Below, one piece after another: positions 25,603 to 35,603 of a stretch of 64,000 bases of DNA. This DNA comes from Candidatus Bathyarchaeota archaeon (lineage in GTDB: Archaea; Thermoproteota; Bathyarchaeia; Bathyarchaeales; Bathycorpusculaceae). A program made the position numbers and the translations under genes. Below the pieces are notes generated by a model. That model was not told where the DNA came from, did not search any database, and worked only from the letters and a program-made list of their open reading frames with translations. Position 1 is the first letter of the stretch; each line of letters starts with the position of its first letter. The stretch is from positions 124,001 through 188,000 of the forward strand of contig JAOZHY010000009.1 of NCBI GenBank assembly GCA_026014595.1, written 5' to 3'.

Positions 25603-27375
25603 TTAGAGGTAGGCGTCCGACGCGTATTTCTGCATCATTCTATGCGTATTGAAGTAATATGCAACTTTTCCTATCGAGTTCTTCATCATGTTTATCCAAG
25701 CGTCCCTTGTCTCATAGAAACTGGGCAGTATCAAATACTGCAATTTACCGTAGATATCGTTCAGTTCCCTCTTACGTCTATCTTCTTCGCTAACAATTGC
25801 ATCTGGAGATGGCCCGATTGCCCACCCAGTTAGACCCTCAACACAGCCTTCTATCCACCAGCCGTCTAATACGCTGAAGTTTATCACGCCATTATGCGCT
25901 GCTTTCATGCCGCTTGTACCCGATGCCTCATAAGGCGGCAAAGGCGTGTTCAACCACAAATCAACACCAGAAGTCAATTTTGCAGCAATTTCCATTGTAT
26001 AATTTTCAAGATAGGCGATTTTTACGTCGTTTTTCAAACGTTCAATATACTCGTAGATTTCTTCAATTAGTTTTTTACCCATTACATCCTTGGGATGCGC
26101 CTTTCCAGCGAAAACCAGTTGAATCTTCTGGTCCTTTTGTGCTTCCTTTAATCTTTCTAAATCCGAGAAAATTATGGTTGCTCTTTTGTACTCTGTTGCC
26201 CTTCTCGCGAATCCTATAGTTAGAGTGTTAGAATCCATCGTGACTCCGGCTTTTTCGTGGATAAAATCTAGCAGATTCTGTTTCGCTTTCTGGTGAGCTT
26301 CCCATATCTCTTCATCGGGAATTACGTCAACTCTTACAAGAAGTTCAGGTTCGTTTGCCCAACCGCGAATATATTTGTTAAAGAGTTCCCTGAAGCAGGG
26401 GCAAGTCCAATAGTGCGAGTGCACTCCGTTTGTAATTTCCTGTATATGATATCCTGGGAAGAGTTTTCGAGAGTACTCCATGTGTTCTTCAGTTACGCCA
26501 TTGGTGTACTTGCTTAGGTTCAATGCCAAGAGGGTCATGTTCAATCTGTCAGACCCGCCGTAGTCTTTCAAAACATTTAGAGGAACTTCATCTTCAAGAG
26601 TTTTTGAAAACAGGTCGTATAAGAATTTGTCAAAGGCTGCAGCCACAGGCGTGTGAGTGGTAAAAACACACAGATTTTTCACTTTGTCGGCGTCAAGGTT
26701 GTTTCTTCTTAAAAGTTCCAGGGTTAGAAGGCTTGAATGTCCTTCGTTCATGTGATATTTCTTAACGTTAATGTTTAACGCTTCAAGAATTCGCTGTCCA
26801 CCTATGCCTAGAACAATTTCTTGTTTAAGCCTATACGCTTCGTCTCCTCCGTAAAGAAAATCAGTTATCCCCCTGTCTTCTGGATCGTTGCCTTCAACAT
26901 CTGTGGTAAGGAATAGAACGGGAATGGTGCCTCCGGTCATGCTTTCTTGTTCGTAAACCCAAGCGCCAACTTTTACTATGCGTCCAGATATTTTTAAGGT
27001 TGTAGTTTGTGGGAGCAGTTTCATGAACTTCGAAGGTTCCCACTCTTCTGGATATTCTAGCTGTTTTCCATCGGATGTTATCTTCTGTCTTAGATAGCCC
27101 TTTTTGCTGAGAAGAGTTACGGCGATTAATGGGAGTCTTAGGTCTGCACCTGATCTGATTACGTCGCCGGCTAAAACGCCTAGGCCTCCGCTGTAGGTGG
27201 GAATGTTGCTGTCGACGCCGATTTCCATTGAAAAATAGGCGATTTTGGGTCCGTCAATGAAGCTGCGCATGCAGTATTCGCTGTCAAAATAGTATTGCTT
27301 TGCTAGGAAATCTGTCTTGAAATTGGCTTTTTCGGGATCAAGGGGCATTCCGCATACTGGGTCTTTTACAATCAT
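25603..27375 (-). CDS. glgP: Alpha-glucan phosphorylase with an N-terminal YHS domain
   Basis: Phosphorolytic breakdown of glycogen or maltodextrin to glucose-1-phosphate. Residues 1-40 form a YHS metal-binding module (DPVCGMPLD, YYFDSEYCMRSF). The phosphorylase follows: AYFSMEIGVDSNIPTYSGGLG, YHMNEGHSSLL, ITNGVHSHYW, and the PLP-lysine region EASGTSGMKAAHNG near the end. The 590-residue length is that of short archaeal phosphorylases. ATG 27375 has GGAG nine bases upstream. The YHS fusion is unusual. Neighbouring genes handle the products (phosphohexomutase, glycolytic enzymes). Confidence 0.92.
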   Translation of the reverse strand: MIVKDPVCGMPLDPEKANFKTDFLAKQYYFDSEYCMRSFIDGPKIAYFSMEIGVDSNIPTYSGGLGVLAGDVIRSGADLRLPLIAVTLLSKKGYLRQKITSDGKQLEYPEEWEPSKFMKLLPQTTTLKISGRIVKVGAWVYEQESMTGGTIPVLFLTTDVEGNDPEDRGITDFLYGGDEAYRLKQEIVLGIGGQRILEALNINVKKYHMNEGHSSLLTLELLRRNNLDADKVKNLCVFTTHTPVAAAFDKFLYDLFSKTLEDEVPLNVLKDYGGSDRLNMTLLALNLSKYTNGVTEEHMEYSRKLFPGYHIQEITNGVHSHYWTCPCFRELFNKYIRGWANEPELLVRVDVIPDEEIWEAHQKAKQNLLDFIHEKAGVTMDSNTLTIGFARRATEYKRATIIFSDLERLKEAQKDQKIQLVFAGKAHPKDVMGKKLIEEIYEYIERLKNDVKIAYLENYTMEIAAKLTSGVDLWLNTPLPPYEASGTSGMKAAHNGVINFSVLDGWWIEGCVEGLTGWAIGPSPDAIVSEEDRRKRELNDIYGKLQYLILPSFYETRDAWINMMKNSIGKVAYYFNTHRMMQKYASDAYL

Positions 27376-27474
27376 ATTCTCAAACTCCAAATGTGAAAAT
27401 GACTTGGTTATGATATTTGTCAGTTCGCTTGCATTTTACTCATTTCAAAAGGGTGGATAAATGTCAATTTGATG

Positions 27475-27807
27475 CTAAAGCATCCAGCTTTGAGCAGCTG
27501 TTTGGTGGGGTGGTTCTTTTTCCTGGTGCTCTTTTTTCTTTCTCTCTTTAAATCTGTTAATTTTAACGGTTGATTTTTCAGCTGAAACCCAATGAGTGCT
27601 GTTTAGGTCTCGATGGTAAACAAACTTGTTGACTACATGCTCAAGGTCTTGTAGAGATAAGTTTTCAGACTCTACCGTTAATTTATCTGTTCCTTGGGAA
27701 ACGGAGACCTTTAGATGTGCCAGAAGGAAATTTGTTAGATTTTCTTTTTCATTATCTAAATCGCCCATGTCTACATGGAATTTTGTTGTTTTATGGTTAA
27801 AGAGCAA
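27475..27807 (-). CDS. eL22-like protein, island copy
   Basis: 110 residues. The pattern DKLTVESENLSLQDLEHVVNKF-VYHRDLN-THWV-KINRF matches the core of eukaryotic ribosomal protein eL22 (TVTSE... KYLKYLTKKYLKK..LRDWLRV...YELRYF). A basic lysine-rich tail (KERKKKEHQEKE) follows. A clear paralogue lies at 56468-56791. eL22 is not a standard archaeal ribosomal protein. The similarity is by eye and needs a profile search. Confidence 0.6.
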   Translation of the reverse strand: MLFNHKTTKFHVDMGDLDNEKENLTNFLLAHLKVSVSQGTDKLTVESENLSLQDLEHVVNKFVYHRDLNSTHWVSAEKSTVKINRFKERKKKEHQEKEPPHQTAAQSWML

Positions 27808-27923
27808 AATGGGGCACTCCCAAACAACATTAGGCCAATTTTATATTTAAAAGTTAGCGCGCGTGAACGGATTGAGGAAAAAACTAAAACGTTCATTCGC
27901 GTTTTGACAATGTGAGGTATGTA

Positions 27924-28605
<682 letters not shown>

Positions 28606-28629
28606 ATATTAGCTTTCTTCAACATCAAG

Positions 28630-29080
28630 ATGTTAGGGACTTACAAGTAAAAAGAAGGTGGCTATCATGCCGGAAAATCAAGCTACATAGCTTTTGGGGT
28701 TGGGAACGATAACTCCTTTTGAACCAAGTATCAGATTTAAGAAAGCCTACCTCAAGCTGCAAGTATCTTGTAGATGGGCCTGTCCAAATATGGGCAGCTA
28801 GTCGAGATTGGTTTCTTGAGGAATTGGGAAGAAACACTTCATTTCGCTTCTTGGACTGCTTCTCGTTACAGGTCAATTTGGTGAAGCCAAGTTATTGAAG
28901 TTGCAAAATACGAGAAGAATGGCTTGATTCCAAATAGATTCCTAAAAGACAAAATTGAATACAATACTGCGGATGACTCAAAGTGGTTTGTTCAAGCAGT
29001 AAAGTCGTATTTGATAACACAAGGTTCTGACAAGGTTGGAGATGCAGGAAAAAACTTTATTGAATCTGTGAGATTGCGCG
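28630..29080 (+). pseudogene. Glycogen debranching enzyme (amylo-alpha-1,6-glucosidase) remnant
   Basis: Frame-shifted pieces of the GDE catalytic domain: VDGPVQIWAASRDWFLEE (family: AGYPWF..WGRD), LLGLLLVTGQFGEAK, and VIEVAKYEKNGLIPNRF followed by YNTADDSKWFVQAVKSYL. The order is that of a GDE. The N-terminal half is absent and no open frame covers the rest. The 3' edge overlaps the end of marC. Confidence 0.75.
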
Positions 29081-29665
29081 TGCCGTCCCATCAATTATGA
29101 ATTGAATTGCTATAGCCAAGACAATAATTGCCATGATTGCCGTAACTACTTTAAGCCCTTCATCGCCCAAATACTTGAACAATCTTTGCGAATACCTCAT
29201 TCCTAAATAGGAGATCAAAACTCCAACAAATATAGCTACAAAAATGAATGATGTTTCTATCAGGTTCTGCGCCTTTGAAGTAAATAGTATTACCGCTGTT
29301 ATTGTTCCCGGACCAGCTGTTAGAGGAAAAGCTAAGGGAACAATTGCTATGTCTTCGCTTCCATCTCTACTAGGAGATTTGTTGTTTGGGTTTAGCATTC
29401 TGAGGGCTACCGCGACCAAAAGGATTCCGCCTGCAATCTGAAATGCCGCCATGGTTATATTGAAAACCTGAAACACCAGGTGTCCAGTAAGACCGAAAAA
29501 AGCTAATACCACAAAAGATAGTCTCATCGACTTTGCGAGGATTTTGCGTTTCTTCTCAGGAGACATGGTCTTTGTTAAGGTGGCATATACCGCTATCGTG
29601 CTGAACGGTTCCATGACCGCGACAATGGAGCTAATTGCCAAAATCGCAAAATCTGACAAAGCCAT
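29057..29665 (-). CDS. MarC/NAAT-family membrane protein
   Basis: About 202 residues with six membrane segments and the family pattern of the MarC/SNATE group: PFSTIAVYATLTKTMSPEKK near the start, IVPLAFPLTAGPGTITAVILF in the middle and GLKVVTAIMAIIVLAIAIQFI at the end. Function uncertain (amino-acid-like substrates proposed for relatives). The track starts at TTG 29689, but ATG 29665 (ATGGCTTTGTCAG) is preceded by GGTGAAG and is preferred. Confidence 0.85.
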   Translation of the reverse strand: MALSDFAILAISSIVAVMEPFSTIAVYATLTKTMSPEKKRKILAKSMRLSFVVLAFFGLTGHLVFQVFNITMAAFQIAGGILLVAVALRMLNPNNKSPSRDGSEDIAIVPLAFPLTAGPGTITAVILFTSKAQNLIETSFIFVAIFVGVLISYLGMRYSQRLFKYLGDEGLKVVTAIMAIIVLAIAIQFIIDGTARAISQIQ

Positions 29666-29763
29666 GGTCTTCACCAAAGTTTTTGGCAATATTTAGCGCG
29701 TAGAGCTTTTTAAACTGTTTGGAGTAATCCTTTAATTACAGAAAGATGTAAGCCAAGAAAACG

Positions 29764-29994
29764 TTATAAACATAAGCTCACGGCTTTCTGCTTGTTTATT
29801 CTCTGTAGGCGCGCAGCAAGGAAAATTGATTTTTCAGCGTCTTTTTTGGTGGCTCTCTTGACTTCATCTTCATTAAAGTATTTGTAATTCTCAGAACTTT
29901 GAGAAATTAAGTGCCCTTCCAAAACGTAGTGTGTTTTGCCACTGGGAGGATCAAATGTTGCCCTACTTTTTTCATAAGCCCTCCTCATGAGCAC
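29764..29994 (-). CDS. Small hypothetical protein
   Basis: 76 residues with many charged and polar residues (DEVKRATKKDAEKSIFLAARLQRINKQK). No membrane segment and no recognised family. It could be real, as the surrounding space is otherwise empty. The strand matches its neighbours on both sides. Confidence 0.4.
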   Translation of the reverse strand: MLMRRAYEKSRATFDPPSGKTHYVLEGHLISQSSENYKYFNEDEVKRATKKDAEKSIFLAARLQRINKQKAVSLCL

Positions 29995-30114
29995 GGTTTT
30001 GATTCATGCTCTATGCATAATTAACAGAAAGCCCTCTCTAAAATTTTTTAGGGTATTCTTTCTCGTCAAAGTTACTATTTTCACAACACAATATTTTCAA
30101 CGGACAATTTCCCA

Positions 30115-30834
30115 TTAAATGTCCTGTAGGTAGTATTTTTTCAGAGGGTTTCTGAAATCAGTCGCCAGCTTAACATCAGGAGGAACAACTATTCCCTTCC
30201 AATCGGCCGTTTGTTCTTTTTCTAAACAACTTTTAAGCCGAATGTTGTGTATGTTTAGTGCATAAGAAACTGCATGATCTTGAGGATTTTCAATCCGTAA
30301 CATCTCCTCTAGACTCAGATGCTCAAAAACACGTCTTATTGGACGTAAAGAATTGCCGTGACAAGAAATAGCTACATTTCCAGGATTTCGCCTGAGCCAC
30401 TGTTCAAGTTGCACTATGAATGGTAATGTCCTGCTCTCAACCATTTTCAAGCTCTCTCCATCAGGAGGCGGATAATCGTAGCCTCGATGGATACGTGCAA
30501 ACCATTCCGGATTTTCCACGGAGAGCTTATGTTTGCTTTTTCCCTGCAATGTTCCGTAGCAACGCTCAATTAGTCTGTCATCAACAAATACAGGAACAGC
30601 GTTGTGTTTGCGAAGGACTATGCCAAGAGTTTCTCTGGCCCTTCTCAGATGTGAAGTAAAAGCGTAGTCGATCCTATGTCGACTGAGTTGCTCTGCAACT
30701 TCTTCTGCCTGTAAAACTCCTTTTGCTGTTAATTTAGGATCGCGCCACCCCGAAAAAAGACTTCTAGCGTTATCAGTTGTTTCTGCATGTCTAAACACAA
30801 ATAACTTGCAGATCATATCGATCATCCTCTTCAC
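30115..30834 (-). CDS. Phosphoglycerate mutase-like histidine phosphatase (dPGM type)
   Basis: The catalytic histidine lies in VFRHAETTDNARSLFSGW, followed by SHLRRARETLGIVL, IERCYGTLQGKSKH and ISCHGNSLRPIRRV. The GxLQGK and HGNSLR patterns are those of 2,3-bisphosphoglycerate-dependent phosphoglycerate mutases rather than general phosphatases. It would interconvert 3- and 2-phosphoglycerate. In the island it completes the lower glycolytic set beside pyruvate kinase. The start is uncertain among 30834 (GTG), 30825 and 30816 (ATG). Confidence 0.85.
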   Translation of the reverse strand: MKRMIDMICKLFVFRHAETTDNARSLFSGWRDPKLTAKGVLQAEEVAEQLSRHRIDYAFTSHLRRARETLGIVLRKHNAVPVFVDDRLIERCYGTLQGKSKHKLSVENPEWFARIHRGYDYPPPDGESLKMVESRTLPFIVQLEQWLRRNPGNVAISCHGNSLRPIRRVFEHLSLEEMLRIENPQDHAVSYALNIHNIRLKSCLEKEQTADWKGIVVPPDVKLATDFRNPLKKYYLQDI

Positions 30835-31004
30835 TCATTGAGTATTTTCCCGAACTGTTCTATGTTAACAAGTCCATTTTGCTGCTAAAGCATGTTTTTC
30901 ACTATCTTATAATGCTATGTTATTACAGGGGTCTCTTACAATTTGCCAACGTAGATAGTCGCTTGAAGGTTAATCTAAAACTAATTTGCACCTATTAGTT
31001 TTGG

Positions 31005-31541
31005 TCATGCTAAGCTGTGGAAAAAACCTTTTGTCACTTCTTTCGCTGATTGGATAAGGGGATGCTTTATCTGAAAACTCTGGTCAAGTTGCTGCAGTCT
31101 GGCAATTCGGAAGTAAATAGGAGGATGCGGATCCATACTTAGCCATTCTTGAACGCGAAAAGAAGGCACCCGTTCGTAAAGTAAGCGTTGAAAACCGATT
31201 TTTTCCAACGCGCCAGCCAGCACTTTCGGCTTACCTATAACCATAGCCGAGATCAAATCAGCTCGAGCTTCAAAGAACTTAGCAACAAAATATGTCAACG
31301 TCATCAAAGCCCAATAGTAAATTATCAGCAGAAAGAAAGAATTTGTTGGGAAAAACCCAAAAATTACGTAGAACCAGAAAAGATACTGAACCGCCGAAAG
31401 GCATACAACCAAAGCGGGTCACGACCCCTCAAATGCCCGAACTCATGACCTAATACGCTCACAATTTCCTCTTCGCCAAGTTGCAGAAGAGTCAAGTTAT
31501 CAAAACAATTCCCCCGACTTGGACTGGGACCAGAAGCTTGC
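31005..31541 (-). pseudogene. M48 metalloprotease, C-terminal half, frameshifted
   Basis: Begins in the PAP2 frame with [22 protein letters not shown], the stretch before the active site in M48 proteases, then [18 protein letters not shown] (HExxH zinc motif). After a frameshift near 31370-31410 it continues with FFEARADLISAMVIG (third zinc ligand) and DPHPPIYFRIARL. The missing N-terminal half lies at 34891-35603 on the same strand, separated by a 3.35-kb segment. Confidence 0.8.
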
Positions 31542-32200
31542 CACGCTTTAACTACGTACCTTATCAACTTAACAAGATTTTTTCTTCTTTGATAATGAAA
31601 TGCGGCTATTGCAAACGTCAGCCAGAACGCGCCCAGCAGATATCCGCCTACGACATCACTGAACCAGTGAACGTTAAGGTATATCCTGTCGAAACCAACG
31701 AGAACACCCATTGCAACGCCAAGTCCGCCCGTTACCGCTCTCACTTTTGAAGAATTCCAACGTTGCCACGCCAAATAAGTCAAAATACCGAAGAAAACTA
31801 TGCTTGCTGTGGCGTGCCCGCTGGGGAAAGAGTAGCCCGTATCGGGAACTAACATGTTTGTGGGTCTCGGTGAGTGAACTAAAGTTTTGGTTACTTCAAC
31901 CAGTAATGCATCTCCAGCCATTGCACCTAACAGCAGCACACTGCCTCTTCGGTAGTGCAGAGCGAATAGGATCGCAGCCACCGCCAAGGAGACTACAAGC
32001 AGCGACTCCGTGTCGAAGATCACAGCAATCCCTTTAGCTATAACTGTGAAAGAACTAGTTTGAATAGTCACTGCCCAAGAATTCACACTCGCATTCACAG
32101 CCACAAAGCTGCTCCTGAACAGGGCAACAAGCAAGAAACCAGCTAGCAGCAGCAAAGAAACAAGCAAGATTGAACGTTGATGTCGTAGTTGATGCTTCAC
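31364..32200 (-). CDS. PAP2-family phosphatase fused in frame to an M48 fragment
   Basis: Residues 1-215 are a complete PAP2 lipid-phosphatase-type membrane protein: six membrane segments and the three active-site motifs [19 protein letters not shown] and [15 protein letters not shown]. From about residue 220 ([10 protein letters not shown]) the frame runs into the protease fragment described above and stops after about 60 residues. The natural end of PAP2 was probably near YVVKAW. Relatives dephosphorylate isoprenyl or phosphatidyl phosphates. Confidence 0.85.
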   Translation of the reverse strand: MKHQLRHQRSILLVSLLLLAGFLLVALFRSSFVAVNASVNSWAVTIQTSSFTVIAKGIAVIFDTESLLVVSLAVAAILFALHYRRGSVLLLGAMAGDALLVEVTKTLVHSPRPTNMLVPDTGYSFPSGHATASIVFFGILTYLAWQRWNSSKVRAVTGGLGVAMGVLVGFDRIYLNVHWFSDVVGGYLLGAFWLTFAIAAFHYQRRKNLVKLIRYVVKAWQASGPSPSRGNCFDNLTLLQLGEEEIVSVLGHEFGHLRGRDPLWLYAFRRFSIFSGST

Positions 32201-32624
32201 AGTGAAACATTGCTTTCGGCACTAATTAACTTAGCACCCCTAACCTTACATGTTTTCTCTTTTTTCTTCAGGGTGGCGAATGTGCCTTCGCCCACACTGT
32301 GGCAAACGACAACGTGCTTCACTTTTGGGCAGAGGGCACTTTAGGAAATAAAGGGTTTCTGAGCTCCCTTGCCAAAACTTGTTAAAGCGTTAAGCGTTGA
32401 AGCATTGTCAGTTTGACTATGGATGGCGAGGGAAAAGATTTGCTCTCACATACCCGCAGACCTTTGCGGATTATAAAACGGCTAAAATGGCTTATTTTTA
32501 CAAAGAAAGTTAGATACTTGTACTAATTGCTTTAATAGCTCTGAAATTTAGAGTTTTGTACCATAACGCCTTAATTATGCCATGTTTTTACTCTTTATCA
32601 TAAATGACGATGGAGGTGAAAAGC
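32201..32624. other. Intergenic region upstream of the PepSY protein
   Basis: No protein-like frame on either strand. It contains the divergent upstream regions of PAP2 and of the PepSY gene. GATGGAGGTGAAAAGC just before ATG 32625 is a strong ribosome-binding site. AT-rich stretches near 32560-32600 could hold the promoter. No repeat or RNA recognised. Confidence 0.4.
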
Positions 32625-33065
32625 ATGAAAGCGTGGAAAAAGGCGTTACCTATCCTTGCTATAGCTCTAGTCTTAATTCCTGGCGTATTCCTTGCAGTTC
32701 ATGCGCAGACGCCGACAGTTACGCCGACGACAGCAAACCCCAATAGTTCTTTGAACGAGCAATATCCTAATTATGCCGGTTCCATAAAGGCACCAGAAAA
32801 CGCAACAGATCAAAAGCTCACAACTCTAGCGACTATTAGCGCGGACCAGGCGAAAGCCGCAACTCTCAAAGACCCAACGGTTGCTGGAGGCACAGTTACA
32901 AGCGTTTCACTAGACAATGAAAACGGAAACTTGGTGTATTCAGTGGAAATCGCCAAAGGCTCAACCAGCTATGACGTGAAAGTCGATGCAGGAAATGGAG
33001 CCGTACTGTTCATCGACCAAGGCATCGAGAATGAAGTCGGCACCGTAGAAAATCTAGAAGACTAG
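32625..33065 (+). CDS. Exported PepSY-domain protein
   Basis: 146 residues. The signal peptide is KKALPILAIALVLIPGVFLAVHAQ, followed by a Thr/Pro-rich linker (TPTVTPTTANPN). A PepSY-type domain comes next (ISADQAKAATLKDPTV, VYSVEIAKGSTSYDVKVDAGNGAVL). PepSY domains often inhibit or modulate proteases or sensors outside the cell. GGAGGTGA 5 bases before ATG 32625 decides the start over the track's 32604. It lies inside the segment that splits the M48 protease gene. Confidence 0.85.
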   Translation: MKAWKKALPILAIALVLIPGVFLAVHAQTPTVTPTTANPNSSLNEQYPNYAGSIKAPENATDQKLTTLATISADQAKAATLKDPTVAGGTVTSVSLDNENGNLVYSVEIAKGSTSYDVKVDAGNGAVLFIDQGIENEVGTVENLED

Positions 33066-33133
33066 CAATGACAACTGAGTCCAAAGCATTAATTTCCCCC
33101 TTCTTTTTAGTACATTAAGGGAGCCGATAATGA

Positions 33134-33685
33134 TTGAAGGAACTCTTTGGGACGAGGAAGAAAATCTATGACTACATACAGGAACATCCTGGCTCCCATT
33201 TGCGTGAGATCGGGAGGAACCTAAACTTGGCGATAGGCGACATACAGTATCAATTGAACGTTTTAGAAAAGACAGGCTACGTTATTTCTAAGAGAAAGGG
33301 AATTTACAAACTTTTTTATCCAAGCAAAATATTCGGTGAAAGGCAAAAAGATATTATGGGGACCTTGTCGCAAGAAACTCCTAGGCGAATTTTGCTTCTG
33401 CTGCTACAGAAGCCTGGCGCTAGCCATGGAGAAGTTGCAAGGTTTGCGAAAGTGTCGGCTCCAACTGTGACATGGCACATGAAACGGTTGATTAATGAAG
33501 GATTAGTTGAGGCGCATCGTGAGGGACGAAGCATGAAGTATTATATCGGCTACTCTGCAAGCGATATTGAAAAGGTTATGAAGAGCTATCACCCAATGTT
33601 CTGGGAGAGGTGGGCGGATAGGTTTGCGGAAGTCTGGCTAGACTTATCAACCTACAAGAAGAAGGAGGAGCGCGAAGATGTTTGA
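33134..33685 (+). CDS. Double winged-helix transcription regulator
   Basis: 183 residues with two winged helices in tandem: HPGSHLREIGRNLNLAIGDIQYQLNVLEKTGYV (about 17-50) and KPGASHGEVARFAKVSAPTVTWHMKRLINEGLV (about 92-125). The start is TTG 33134 (LKELFGTRKKIYDYI). It overlaps the next gene, a small membrane protein, by 8 bases. This pair of a regulator and a three-span membrane protein recurs in archaea and suggests a sensing pair. Confidence 0.85.
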   Translation: MKELFGTRKKIYDYIQEHPGSHLREIGRNLNLAIGDIQYQLNVLEKTGYVISKRKGIYKLFYPSKIFGERQKDIMGTLSQETPRRILLLLLQKPGASHGEVARFAKVSAPTVTWHMKRLINEGLVEAHREGRSMKYYIGYSASDIEKVMKSYHPMFWERWADRFAEVWLDLSTYKKKEEREDV

Positions 33686-33977
33686 AGGACTTGACTTAGC
33701 AGAACTACTTAAATTAGGCTCGGGATTGTTTGCTCTTATTCTTCTATCCATATCGCTACTAGCATACTATAGAAGCAGGCAAAGAAGGTTACTATTTGTT
33801 TCAGGCGCATTTGGTCTCTACTTCATTAAGATAATCACTGAACATCTAGACCTTTTCCTTCCCAATCTGGAAACTTCGTTCTTAGACTTGCTTTTAGCAT
33901 TCATCGACTTCATCATACTCTTACTGTTTTTCCTTGCCATAGTAAAAAACGATAGAAAAGGAACGACGACCCAATGA
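33678..33977 (+). CDS. Small three-span membrane protein paired with the regulator
   Basis: 99 residues with three hydrophobic helices (LFALILLSISLLAYY, LLFVSGAFGLYFIKII, LLLAFIDFIILLLFFLAIV). Its ATG lies inside the end of the regulator gene (8-base overlap), so translation is probably coupled. No enzyme motif. It may pass a membrane signal to the regulator; this is inferred from context. Confidence 0.75.
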   Translation: MFEGLDLAELLKLGSGLFALILLSISLLAYYRSRQRRLLFVSGAFGLYFIKIITEHLDLFLPNLETSFLDLLLAFIDFIILLLFFLAIVKNDRKGTTTQ

Positions 33978-34119
33978 GAAATGCTGATGATTCTTTTCCC
34001 CACATTTTCTGACCTATTTACTATGAATTGGTTAACAGTACTGAACCATATCGAGGTTAAACATTTTTGAGATTGAAAGTAACGCGCCAGAATTACACGG
34101 CTAAAAATATGCTGTATAC

Positions 34120-34350
34120 ATGTTCAGCGAAAAAGGCGCCACAGAAGATTTTTTGAAGGTGAAAAAGATAATGTACAACAGCCGAATTTTCTCCAAGTTC
34201 GTATTCGCCTTCGGCGCTGGATACGCTCTTATATGGGCGCTCTCTATCCTCATCCTAGTTCCATATTATTCTTCTGCAGGGTTCAGCTACTCTCCCTATA
34301 ATGCGATGCCGCTTCTAGCCTCTTATGTTCAAGTGGTCAAGGATTTGTGA
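34120..34350 (+). CDS. Small membrane protein upstream of DedA
   Basis: 76 residues with one clear membrane segment (FVFAFGAGYALIWALSILILVPYY). Its stop overlaps the GTG start of the DedA gene as GTGA, the classic sign of translational coupling, so I treat it as real. No family recognised. It may be an accessory of the DedA-type protein. Confidence 0.55.
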   Translation: MFSEKGATEDFLKVKKIMYNSRIFSKFVFAFGAGYALIWALSILILVPYYSSAGFSYSPYNAMPLLASYVQVVKDL

Positions 34351-34890
34351 ATTCCATAATAATTGCTTCCAAGGGTTGGATGGCGACGTACGGCCCTCTG
34401 GGTTTACTTACAGCAATGGTAGTTTCGTCCATAATTTCACCAATTCCAAACGAAGTCTTCTTAGCTTTCGCGGGCATGACAATGAGCCCAATAAGTGTTG
34501 CAGTCTTCGGGGCGATAGGCTCAACTTTAGGCGGTATACTCTGTTTCTATATTTGCAAGATTGGGTGGGAGGCCGTTGGCAGAGAAGTTTGTGAAAAAAG
34601 CACTGTTGCCTCAATGGATGGATGGTTTCAGAAATGGGGTTCATGGGCAATAATACTCGGAAGGCTTGTTCCTTTCATTCCATTTGATGCTATTTCATAT
34701 CTCTCAGGTTTAACCAAAGGGGGTTAGAATTGAGAGGTTCACTTTTCTCACGTTTTTAGGCTCAGTGTCAAGATGTTTGTTCTATGCCTATGTAGGGGAA
34801 CTGATTGCTGAGTATAACCTTCCCATTTTGATTGCCCTTTTTGTGACCGCGCTAGCGGTCTTTTCGTTCTTCAAAATTAAAAAAGAGAAA
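34347..34890 (+). pseudogene. DedA/VTT-family membrane protein, frameshifted
   Basis: The first part (34347-34727) has VVSSIISPIPNEVFLAFAG and ILGRLVPFIPFDAISYLSGL, the DedA signature with its GR.VPFIP loop. The frame then stops, and the C-terminal part continues in the other frame: IERFTFLTFLGSVSRCLFYAYVGELI and ALFVTALAVFSFFKIKKEK. The break falls at a GGGGG run (about 34718-34723), so an assembly error or a slippage-type switch are both possible. The 3' end lies at the junction with the M48 remnant. Confidence 0.8.
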
Positions 34891-35603
34891 CACGTAGTAA
34901 ATCGTTTCAACTTTTCCGGGAAGCAATATATTATTAGACACGATGATTTCGGGAACTTTGTAACCGAATCTGTCCGCGGTTCTTTTCACAATGTCGTAAA
35001 TGTTAACCTTTCGTGCAATGAAATCCTCTCGTTTGCAATCAATCCCGAACTCGGAGAATATATCATGGGCTTTTTGGCAATCTATCTCCCGTTCTCGGTG
35101 ATGGTTGCTTCATAGATATCTTTCTTAAGCTTAACTAAGTTTTCTCGGGATATTTTTTTGACTGGGTCATTTTTTCCGGAGATAACGGATACTGCAGAAT
35201 ATGGATGAAAGGATCGTTTTCTGTAATGTGCCAATCCGCGGATCTGGCAATTATTTTGTTAGAATAGAAAACAAAGACAAATTGTATTGCAAGCAGAACT
35301 ATAGGAACCAGAGGACCTATGAGAAAGAAAAGAAATTAGACCGACAGTCATGAAAAGAGCGATAAAGAGGATCTGGGTTTCAAGAAAAATGCGGCGAAGC
35401 GATTTATTCTCTTTTCCAGAGACTGTTTCAGGCAGAACAGATTCGTCTTCTCTCCAGGCAAAGAACAAACTGTTTTTTCTGATCTGTGCCTCAAATATGT
35501 CTACTGCGACGTCAACATCCTCTTTTGCCTTTGAGATTTCTTTTTCAGTAACTGTATCAGCAAGAGGTTCGATATCCAAGTTAATTTGTTTAACTCCAGA
35601 CAC
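34891..35603 (-). pseudogene. M48 metalloprotease, N-terminal half, decayed
   Basis: Minus-strand reading in several frames: NLDIEPLADTVTEKEISKAKEDVDV and FLETQILFIALFMTVGLISFL (first membrane helix), GPLVPIVLLAIQFVFVFYSNK (second helix), then DFIARKVNIYDIVKRTADRFG and VPEIIVSNNILLP. The last stretch normally runs straight into the NAxATGPSPSRG segment now found at 31541. No open frame longer than 114 residues remains. Confidence 0.7.
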
